Shown here: piece by piece, positions 55,448 through 64,000 of the stretch
How the letters are laid out: each line of letters opens with the position of its first letter
Numbering within the stretch: position 1 is the first letter of the stretch
Source: Paramarasmius palmivorus
Taxonomy: Eukaryota; Basidiomycota; Agaricomycetes; Agaricales; Marasmiaceae
Reading direction: 5' to 3'
Assembly: GCA_037176845.1 (NCBI GenBank)
Contig: JAYKXP010000017.1
Coordinates: 372,001-436,000, forward strand
Length of the DNA: 64,000 nt
Translations under genes and position numbers: made by a program
Notes under the pieces: model-generated
Seen by the model: the letters and a program-made list of their open reading frames with translations, nothing else
The model's database searches: none
What the model was told of the DNA's origin: nothing

Positions 55448-58126
55448 AGGCTCTACAAAGAGCAGGCGGACTACTTTCTATCCCCAGCAGTCTCGTGGTA
55501 TCCCACCATGTTTTCCCGCATGTTTCAACGGTGCTGTGATGTTGTAGGCGCCCGGAGTATCCTACAATGTGTTCTCGACAGAAGGCCAGGCATGCCCATG
55601 AATGAACCTTGGTTCATTGCACAAGTGCTTGACTTAGAGCAAGAGACAGTTTTGGCGATTCTCGCCAGTTTCTCTTCAGTTCTCAATGTACCCAACTTGG
55701 ATGAACAGAAGGCCATCCAAATCTATCACTCATCCTTTTCCAGATACTTGTGCAATGCAAGCAAATCCAAAGAATTTTTCATACTTCCTCCCCCTGTTAC
55801 TCCAAGCCTGAGAATGATTCTTGCATCCAAGCTCATTGACATTCGTTGGGAGCATCGTTTACCTCTGTCATGGCCCAGCCGGATTCCCATCACGCAGTTG
55901 ATGGAACGGGCGCATGGTCGGTCAGTCTACATACATACTCTTATCCCCTACCTTCACGCAGAGCAGCCTCAGGAACGGCTGGCTGCCTTACTTGGTTCTG
56001 AACCAGATGAACCCTCGATATCAGCTCAGCTGCTTCTGCTCTACCATCACATTGTCCGAGCCTACGGATCTAACTCAACTAAGTTCCTGCTCCCAATGGT
56101 TTCATGGTACTCTGCTATATTCTGCCACACGTTCCAGCAGTGTCGTGATATCTCTACTGCCAAGAAGGTTCTCCGGCTCGTGCTTGACAAGGAACCAGGT
56201 ATTCCTGCCAATGAACCCTGGTTCATTGCCCAAGTCCTTGACCTGGAGCATGAGGCAGTTCCAAGGATATTAGCTGGTTTCTCCCCAGTTCTTCACGTAC
56301 CTGCTTCCCATATGCACGAGGGTATCCAGATCTATCACAGATCCTTCTCTAATTACGTATGTGATGCGAAATCAGGGGAGTTTCACGTCCCGCCTCTCAC
56401 GGAGATATTGAGCCTGCGAGCGACCTTTGTGTCCAAACTCATTGATATTCGTTCGAAACATCATTTACCTTTATCATGGCCAGGTCAGACTTGTATTATA
56501 CAAGTCTCAGAATGGGCTTCCGGTGATCTTGTATATATAGAGACTCTCAGCCGCTATCTTGATAGCTATCCTGAGAGGGCTTTGGCTGGGGTGCTACAGG
56601 AGCCACTCGATATACTAGCCAGGCCTTCACCGCCTACACGATTAGATATGCTCTACCGTCATATTCTACGCAACTGCCACGATGTTGATGTGTTCATTCG
56701 GATTTTGCAAGTGGTCCTGGACAGTGGGTCAGATATTGCCGAATGCGACGAGCCGTGGTATGTTGCTGAGATCCTTGAGCTGGAAGAAGAGATGATACGA
56801 ATCGTATTATCTAGTCTACACTCGGTTCTTGACGTACCCAAACCCGATGAACACAGGGGTATTCGAACATACCATGCCTCCTTTTGGGACTACTTGCGTG
56901 ATGAAGAGAGATCGAGGGAGTTTTTTGTTCCAGCTCTTGGCCCCGGCGTTTTACAGTCGAAGGCTACATTCATATTGAACCTCAAGTATATTCGTTACAA
57001 GCACTCTTTGCCTCAATCATGGCCTGGACAGGCTGTAATTGACCAGGTCACGGAGTGGGCTGACGGAGAGCTTGCCTACATAAAGGCTGTTGATCTCTAT
57101 CTGAATGCAGGTCTTCCAGAGGAACAGTTGGCCAAAATGCTTGGTTCTCAAGTGAAAGGATCGTCGGTAACCCAGCTGAGCCAACTTCTTTGGATAAACG
57201 GCCGTGCCCGGGCTAGTTCCGGGGTCATTCAACAGATTTTACAGCTGGCGCTTGATAGCAGTATCGATATGCATGTGGCAGATTCTTCACTCATTTCAGA
57301 GGTCCTCGGTGTGAAAGAGGCGGTGATATCTGAAGCAGTGTGGGTCGCGGTGCATGTACTCAAAGCAGGTACCCCTGACTCTACACAGCTTCAGCAGACG
57401 TCATCATCCTGGATTTTCGATTTTTATGGCTCGGAGCCTATTCCGACTCATTTGAGGTTGAAGGCTGCTTTTGTATTTGAACTGTTTTCCATCAGTTCCT
57501 CACATGGCTCACCGTCTTCAAATTTCAAGTTCCCAAGCCAGAATTTCGTCTCCCGCGCTACGGAACGGGCGGGTGGCGAGCTTGTCTATTTGCAAACTCT
57601 TGCCCGCTGTCTCTATCTGGACAAGGCTCAGCCAGATGAACAGTTATCTGCGCTGATTTGTTCCCCGGTAGATGACCCGTCAGCGCTTGCTCAAATAGAC
57701 TTGCTCTATCGCCACATAGTCCAACGTTACCCGGACAAGGAGCGTAAGAGCCGTATTTTAGCTCCTTTGGATGCATGGTTCAGCGATCTCTTCTGGCATA
57801 TGTTTCGCAGATGTTGTCATGTCCGCATCGTCAAGAAGATTCTGCGCATGGTACTTGACAGTACCGTAGACCTGCCCGGCCCTATAGGCCAACCACTAGT
57901 GATTGCATCGACCCTTGACATGGATTCACCGGAAGTGATACCGAATTATTTGGCCGAGTTTAGTTCTTTACTTCATATTCCGGACTGTGAAGACGATCCT
58001 ATAGTAATCCGTAACGCCTCCTTCGCTGATTTCTTGTGTAACGCGGAGCGTTCAAAGGAATTCTTTGTTCCACCTCTTTCCTTTGCCATCAAAACCAAGG
58101 CCGTCGACGTTCTTAGTCTCTCCTAG
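55400..58126 (+). pseudogene. Decapitated NLR: tandem winged-helix-like units only
   Basis: A 908-codon open frame. Its first ~16 codons come from the LTR; homology to the NACHT protein at 38813-41736 begins at about 55449, in the middle of a repeat unit (at LYKEQ, matching VYKDE). It then holds a partial unit and four more (starts near 56035, 56645, 57180 and 57695). Each has the EPWFIAQVLDLE / YHSSFSRYL / DIRSKHHLPLSWP patterns, in degraded form in the fourth. No NACHT domain, Walker motif or N-terminal motif is present. The array is open through 2.7 kb, so loss of the front half is recent or the array is still used. The same unit order (long and short types) occurs in the other protein. 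The original start lies outside the window or was lost when the retroelement and palindrome came in. Confidence 0.85.
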
Positions 58127-59611
58127 ACAGAGTAATACAGTGACAATCACAAGGATGTACTGTCCTCTACCCCCGATCCTTTCTGATAGTGGTCCTCCGG
58201 CCCGTTCGACTTTCTATTCTGAGTCGCGAGCTGTGAGTGTTGTCTGCTTTCCTTGATTTATAATTATAACAGCTTTTTCTAGGATGGGTTAACATACTCG
58301 CTCAAAGCTATTGAACGTTCCTATTGGCAGTACTTACAAGTTTACAAATAGAGACGTGCTATTGATACGCATCCACGTACACCCAGATTGAGTTTAACTA
58401 GCTGGAAGTGGGTTGGAGTAAACCTCCAACAAGCCGAGTTCAATTTAGAGGGTTCTTTTATCTTTGGCTCAATCCAGGTACGTTCTATTCACCCCAAGAA
58501 TTCTTTCCTTACATTTTCCTCTAGACGCCATTATACGGAACTACCTTTCAACATACTCCCTTCATTGTCCGCAACGTCATGACCATCTCCCTTTGCCCAA
58601 TGCCAAGCTGCCCATTCAACGGCACCGATACCCACTAGGCCTCAAGCTTCACACATTGGTTCCGGCGGACAGCACATTTCGCGCGCTCAACGCTCCTTCA
58701 GCGTAGTACAACTCGGCATAACACCCCAGCAAATACTAAGGGTACCTGCGCTTTGTTCTTTTTCATCACTACCTACTAAGCTATAGATTTCAGGGTGCAG
58801 TACATCGATATAGGGAGGTGAACTGGAACATTGGGAGAAAAAGTATGGTAGCATGCTAGGTGTGTAGCCGCTTATTCTTTTATCTGGACATTCTACTGAC
58901 TATTACTCGAGACACAATTCCTCAACGCACTCGATCGCCCCGACTTGTCATCGAAAAGCACGAAAGACTCAGAAGACCCGAAACCAATTTATCGCCGACT
59001 CAGTAGGCCATATTCACCCATCCTTTCTGCAGCCTATGCTTCCCGTGCCGCGAAACTGGATACCATTGACGCACTGCTACACCCGTACGTCTTGCGCCGA
59101 CATAGAACTTCGGTCTTGCAGGTGGAGCCCAAGGCCGAAGTTCAGGACATATCTTGCAGCCGTCCCATACAACTCAACGGCGACGATATAGAGGAGGATA
59201 TCGCCGATAACTTGGTATCCGCGTGTTATACTCATTTTACGATGTATCTATCTCACTGTTCATAGTATGTAGTATAAACTTGAAATGTATCATTCAACGA
59301 GGAGCAACCTTGAGCAAAAAAAAGGGCTGAGGTGAAAGGCCGAAAAGCCCGAGGCGCGGATTCCGTGGGAAAAACTCGTCGAATAGATGCCACACTTTTT
59401 CCCCCCATAAAGAACGAGTCTCATATACATTCGAACTCGTAATGAGCACCAATTATCGATTATCAATGACCCGTAGTACTAGCTCGGAGACTGTTGTTAT
59501 AAGAGTATGCAAACACTTGAACCTGTGAAGCAGATATAGAGCTTCAAATAGCGAACTCGCATAGACAGTAGCCGGAACATCCGGGCTCCGATTTTCTTCA
59601 TTTCTACGACC
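58127..59611. other. Region with unassigned coding-like exons
   Basis: 58388-58480 on + (LTSWKWVGVNLQQAEFNLEG, ending in CAG|GTACGT) and 58945-59265 on + (PIYRRLSRPYSPILSAAYASRA..., ~100 codons) both read as real protein, but they are in separate frames with non-coding DNA between. They may be the tail of the NLR-like gene or another broken gene. I recognise no family. 59270-59611 holds nothing. Confidence 0.4.
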
Positions 59612-60643
59612 ATGTCTATACATTCTAGATTCCTGGCTCATTCTAGAATTCTCACTCGTATACCCACTGGAAATCTACCACGACCTAGACAGCTATCGAC
59701 AGTCTCTCTAGCTCCTCCTTCTAATGCACCATCTCACATTCGCCGCAATACCTTCCTCGCCGTAACTCTCTTCACCGCAATCTCAGCGTACACCATCGGC
59801 TCTCTCTTCCCCCCTCCCCCAGTCGCCCTTCTTTTTCCTCGTCCAGCCCCACCACCTCCATCCGACCCCAACTCTCCCGAATCACAAGCATACATCGCAG
59901 ACCTCGAACAACAACTCGTCAACCTTCCTCTTCTCCAAAAACTACGCGAATCCCCCGACGCACACGAATGGTACGAAGCACGTCCTTACAAGGACTTTCC
60001 AGAAGAACGACGCGTGAATAATCTCACTGCCGGTGCACTCCGAGGACCAGGTAAACTTGCTTTACCGCCGCTCGTACGTGCGAGATGGGACGAGAAGGCC
60101 AGTGTTGTGGTCTTGCATGTAGGAAGGGGTCTTTGTGGGCACGACGGGATTATTCATGGGGGTTTATTGGCGACGTTGTTGGATGAGACGCTTGCGAGGA
60201 CTGCGATCAACAATTTACCGGAAAGAGTGGGTGTTACGGCGAAGTTGGAGTTGGATTATAGGGCACCGACGAAGGCGGACCAGGTGTGTACCGCCCTTTT
60301 TAGTCGATCAGGCTTGGGCTGACGACTTTCTTCTTAGTTTATCGTGATTAAGACAGAACTGGTACATGCTAAAGGAAGAAAAGCTCAAGTTAAAGGTCGC
60401 GTCGAAGATTTACATGGGACTTTACTCGTTGAAGCGAGGTATTTGTCTTCTCTTCACCTTTCTCTACTCGTATCTTACCCCCTGTGCAGCGCGACATTCA
60501 TTCAACCACGCTACGCAAAACTACTCAACAGAGCCGCGATACGTCAAGTCATGGGTGCTCCAGACTCGGATGCACCACCCAAACATGTACCGCTACATCT
60601 AGCGGATGGGGAGAATCTAAAGGCTTTGAAGGATCAGGACTAG
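59612..60643 (+). CDS. Mitochondrial-type hotdog thioesterase (PaaI-like), 3 exons
   Basis: Exons 59612-60283, 60338-60438 and 60490-60643 give 308 residues, all in phase. Residues 1-45 are Arg/Ser/Leu-rich without acidic residues, like a mitochondrial presequence, followed by a hydrophobic segment at ~47-66 and a Pro-rich spacer. The catalytic 4HBT/PaaI motif is GHDGIIHGG (176-184) with D191-E192 downstream. Hotdog enzymes of this kind hydrolyse acyl-CoA thioesters. The yeast relative that comes closest in layout is the mitochondrial FMP10 group. The substrate cannot be inferred. The first ATG of the frame is used, as it begins the targeting sequence. Confidence 0.88.
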
Positions 60644-60969
60644 CCATAGATGTGATATACGGAATGTCCTTGTTTATTGCTAATGTCACTATAGAGTTCA
60701 CGATGACGAGGAATACGCTTCAAATAGAAAGTTCGACTCAGTATGGTTTTGGACAAAAAACTGAGGAGAACAGGCTGAGCCCCGTGCATGGTCGTAGCAA
60801 GTGCTTCAAGACGCTCGACACAGTATCTGTACGACCAGTACCAGAACTACATGTTCCTGCATCGCGTCCGGATCGGAAAGCATGACTTGATAAAAAGTGT
60901 TTTACCGGCGAAATAATATACTACAACTCGATTTAACCCTGTATTCCTATCGATGATCCTTCCCATCGC
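60644..60969. other. Convergent intergenic region
   Basis: Shared 3' flank of the thioesterase (+) and the oxidoreductase (-). No gene seen. Confidence 0.5.
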
Positions 60970-62522
60970 TCAGGCAACCTTAACAACAACCCTTCCAACA
61001 TGCGCCTGACTCTCCAAATACGCAAACGCTTCTTTAGCTTGATCAAAAGAGAACACTTTGTCGATGACAGGACGTGTAACCTCCGGGTTGGCTTGAATCA
61101 ATCTGTTCATGTCTTCAAATCTACGCTCCAGGCTCAGTACGACTCCAAGCTGATATTCACGAGGAAGACACGATACTCACTGAGCAACCGAACCAACCTG
61201 AATCCCACGGATTGCCAAAGCCTTGCGGATACTCTGCATAACCACATCACCTTGTCCAGCGCCAGCACCAAACTAAAAAATAATTAGCACCAAACCCAAA
61301 AACTCACAGCCATCATGCATATACACTTACCCCACCAACAATCCCAATCGTATGAATCCAACCATGATACCTCACAGCCGACATACTCTTTGTCAACGTC
61401 TCTGGTCCACCAACTTCAACAACATGGTCGACACCTCTTCCATTCGTCACCTCCAAAACCTTCTTGTCCCAATCAGGCTCATTTTTGTAGTTGATGAGAT
61501 ACTTGGCTCCGAGTTTCTTCGCGATCGCGAGTTTAGCGTCGGAGGAAGAGGTGGCGATGACGGTTGCGCCGGATGCTACAGCGAATTGGAGAGCGAAGCT
61601 GTTAAATTAGATGAGAGGTGCGGGGAGGTGAGATAGAGAGATGGAAACTTGGACGTACAGTGATACACCTCCGGTACCGAGAACCAGGACGGTATCGCCA
61701 GATTTTAGAGGAACAGGACCTTGAAAGAGAGCGTTGTATGCTGTTACAGCAGCACATCTAGATATTCACAAACATTAGCATTCCTGCCAACTTCAGAACA
61801 AAGGAAACGACACGACGTACGGTAAAGTCGAAGCTTCCTCGAACGACAAGTGGTCGGGAATCCTCACGAGGGACTACACGCCCCCACGCCGTGTCATCAA
61901 CACCAGTACTGAACGCAAGAGAAAAGGCAAACACCCACATGAGGCTTCACCACCTTATATTCCGTCAACATCCCATGAATCTGTCCACCATATCCGGTAC
62001 ATTGGATTTCGGGTGTGATGTCTCCAGCAACATGATCTGCATAAAAGTTGGCACAGACACGGTCGCCTACCTTCCATCCTTTAACGTCTTGCCCAATAGC
62101 GACGATTTCACCTGCCATGTCGGAGGCGGGGACGAGGTCTTTAGGTGGGCTGGCGCAGGCGTAGGTTTAGGTTTAGTACGTGGTAAAGCAAGGAAGTAAG
62201 AAGAGACTTACTTGACAGGGTGTTGTCCATTTGCGATGATAAGGTCGCGTTGCTGTGAGATCGAAATCAGGGTTTGGTAAATATATCCTGACATAGCTAG
62301 TTAGAGCAACATACGTTGAGAGTAACCGCGTGGATCTTGACGAGTACTTCGGAGGATTTGGGTGGCACGAGTGGCACTTGTCGAGTTTTGAGGTTCTTGT
62401 ATGAACTGATCTGGGTATCTGGTCGTCAGATTCAAGTTCGTCGTTCGAGTCCGTATACTCGGGCAAGGCGAGACACACACCTCTGGTAGGTAGTATTCAC
62501 GAGTAGTGGTTGGAGTAGCCAT
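60970..62522 (-). CDS. MDR-family NAD(P)-dependent alcohol dehydrogenase/quinone oxidoreductase, 9 exons
   Basis: Exons on the complement: 62522-62481, 62410-62315, 62252-62212, 62149-61939, 61873-61821, 61757-61659, 61598-61331, 61272-61181 and 61120-60970, giving 350 residues with consistent phases and 57-103 bp introns. The N-terminal GroES-like half has SEVLVKIHAVTLNQRDL and SDMAGEIVAIGQDVKGWKVGDRV. It then has FEEASTLPCAAVTAYNAL and a Rossmann half with GTGGVS at 175-180, GATVIATSSSDAKL and GVDHVVEVGG. It ends with GRVVVKVA. The four-Cys structural zinc lobe of classical ADHs is absent, so it belongs to the zinc-free quinone oxidoreductase-like side of the medium-chain superfamily. It probably reduces a carbonyl or quinone substrate with NADPH in the cytosol. 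It is convergent with the thioesterase. Confidence 0.92.
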
Positions 62523-64000
62523 TGTCCTCAACGAAGGATAGCCAATCGAGTTATAAACCCAAAGAACTTTGTATTGCTGACTCGGTTTATTGAGTTTGCT
62601 GACTGAGAAATGTCCTTAGCGAAGAACATCCTCGCAGGATGTCACCGACGAACACCGAATGTACATGAGGGGTACATACGTGAGCGAGAATACCGACCAG
62701 CGCTCGCGAAATTAAATGCCCACAGACATTATTTGAATTGTGTGAACCTTGAAAAGGTTTATGTGAGCGTAAAGCTAGTAGTGAGATTAGATGCCTACCA
62801 TACCGAATTCAACCCCAAGATGAAGAATAAGACCCTGCAGGCCAATGAATGCCTCGGTAGGGAGAAGCGATGGCACCAAAAAAATTCTTTGGTGCCGAGT
62901 AAGATAAATGTCTCTGTGGCTGATATGTCGATAAGATAAGATCGCTTACGTGCTGATGTAGGACGTTTTGAAGTCAGAAGTCGAGTATCGTAGAATATGG
63001 ATTGTGCTAGCTGGATGACAACGCTACATCATGACGATGGGGAAACTGAAGCTCTAGGTCTGAACTTGGTCTGAACTTTGGCCTTGCAGCCAAAAAAAAA
63101 CATAGATAGGCCAGAGTTGAAGTGCCAAGTCCTGTTCAGGACAATTAGATTGGTCCACCGGTGAAGAAGATAATACAAATGTACGAGTTGTAACGGTGTA
63201 GGTCGCGGTAGAGGAGAGAAATAGCGTGGAAAGAAAAGCAGCATGCCCAACCGTCCGGCGTCAATAACTCCTTCACTTACCATCATGATCATGCAAGCAA
63301 ATTTGGCAAAACTGCACACAGTCTCTATTCTATACAAAACATTTATCACCAGCACGCTGAGGCTTACGATTGGAGAAGACAACGTACCGAGGATGAGAGA
63401 TTGAGAAGGGAAATAGAACTTCGTAAGATATGGAAATTTGGAATAGAGAAATGTTAACGGAATCAAGGTATGTTTCTGAGCCCTGCACTCAAAGCCAATA
63501 GTCATTTTTTTTGAATAGGGTCGATCCTGTCATGTTACGCTGCACTTTTTGTATTCAAACCGCGATGTCTGCTCAGCGCTGGCAAAGGTACAATCAAAAT
63601 CCCACATTCACCTGTCACATATTGTATCTAATATTCTCAAAACTCAATAGCATGACCCTTCCGAGGGCTGCTGCACTCGGCCTCACTGCGTATCTCTGGA
63701 GACACGCAGATGACGCAGAACAACTCGGGCGTTTTCCATAGGCGCCCTCAAAATGACGAAGACATTGTATAACAGCAAGTTGGCGCTCTTTTTTTTTTAG
63801 GAATGACAGGTGGCTTGCAGGTGGGAATGGCATGTTATTTGGAGAAGGGTTATGTTTGTCATTGTGGACGTTGGGGACTGGGCAGTGAAGGGGAAACGTA
63901 GGAGCTGCAGGTCGACACATTGCATATCCTTCTCATCTTGACCCCTCAACTTTCTCTCCCGGCATATTATTCTAGACCCTAGTTTCATGGTCTATAATGG
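62523..64000. other. Terminal region, no gene supported
   Basis: Upstream flank of the oxidoreductase. Frames of up to 158 codons on - (63029-63505) and 109 on + (62610-62939) carry no motif and no splice structure I can trust. No RNA gene or repeat stands out, apart from short A and T runs. Confidence 0.45.

Noticed and set aside
38813..58126. One NLR gene split into two halves by the intervening insertions
   Set aside because: The NACHT protein at 38.8 kb ends with its own stop after a complete last unit, and an F-box gene and intergenic DNA lie between; the two arrays are better seen as paralogues.
63029..63505. 158-codon frame on - near the end of the window
   Set aside because: No start context, motif or intron; hydrophobic low-complexity translation.
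1..64000. CRISPR arrays, operons, ribosome binding sites
   Set aside because: The DNA is eukaryotic nuclear; no regularly spaced direct repeats of the CRISPR kind were seen.

Overview
The window looks like nuclear DNA of an agaricomycete mushroom (Basidiomycota). The evidence is intron-rich genes with 43-67 bp introns (GTRNGT donors, CTRAY branch sites, YAG acceptors), expanded families of F-box-like/LRR proteins, NACHT (NLR-type) STAND proteins with fungal N-termini, and Copia-type and other LTR retroelements. All gene models were spliced by hand from the sequence and checked for phase. No database search was possible.

Layout. 1.1-4.6 kb: a C2-like/NACHT protein in 11 exons (+). 6.6-10.2 kb: two divergently transcribed F-box-like genes. 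10.4-11.7 kb: twinfilin in 5 exons. 12.9-37.7 kb: a cluster of nine F-box-like paralogues of two families (A with an N-terminal coiled coil: A1-A5; B starting MTEH: B1-B4), arranged as A1 A2 B1 on + and B2 B3 A3 B4 A4 A5 on -. The two halves are an inverted segmental duplication around a single-copy FYVE/Rab-binding gene (20.3-22.4 kb). Three of the nine are broken: A1 by a 1-nt frameshift, B1 by an in-frame stop, and A3 by a 16-bp deletion plus a 706-bp transposon with 8-bp target duplications. 38.8-41.7 kb: a second NACHT protein whose C-terminus is a tandem array of winged-helix-like units instead of WD40, ankyrin or TPR repeats. 42.1-43.6 kb: another F-box-like gene.

44-55.4 kb is a mobile-element zone. 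It holds a complete but pol-less (gag-only) Copia-type LTR element with matching LTRs, a 510-bp TIR element with telomere-like repeats and pol III-like boxes, a 3.16-kb near-perfect palindrome, and the 5' end of another LTR retroelement. That last element abuts the start of a decapitated relative of the second NACHT protein (55.4-58.1 kb), which keeps only the repeat units. 59.6-62.5 kb returns to housekeeping genes: a mitochondrial-type hotdog thioesterase and a nine-exon MDR-family oxidoreductase.

How the parts fit: the conserved genes (twinfilin, FYVE protein, thioesterase, oxidoreductase) are islands in a fast-evolving neighbourhood of F-box and NLR genes shaped by duplication, gene decay and transposition. 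The most unusual items are the tandem winged-helix NLR architecture, two unrelated TIR elements that both carry a telomere-like plus GC-hairpin cargo, and the large palindrome.
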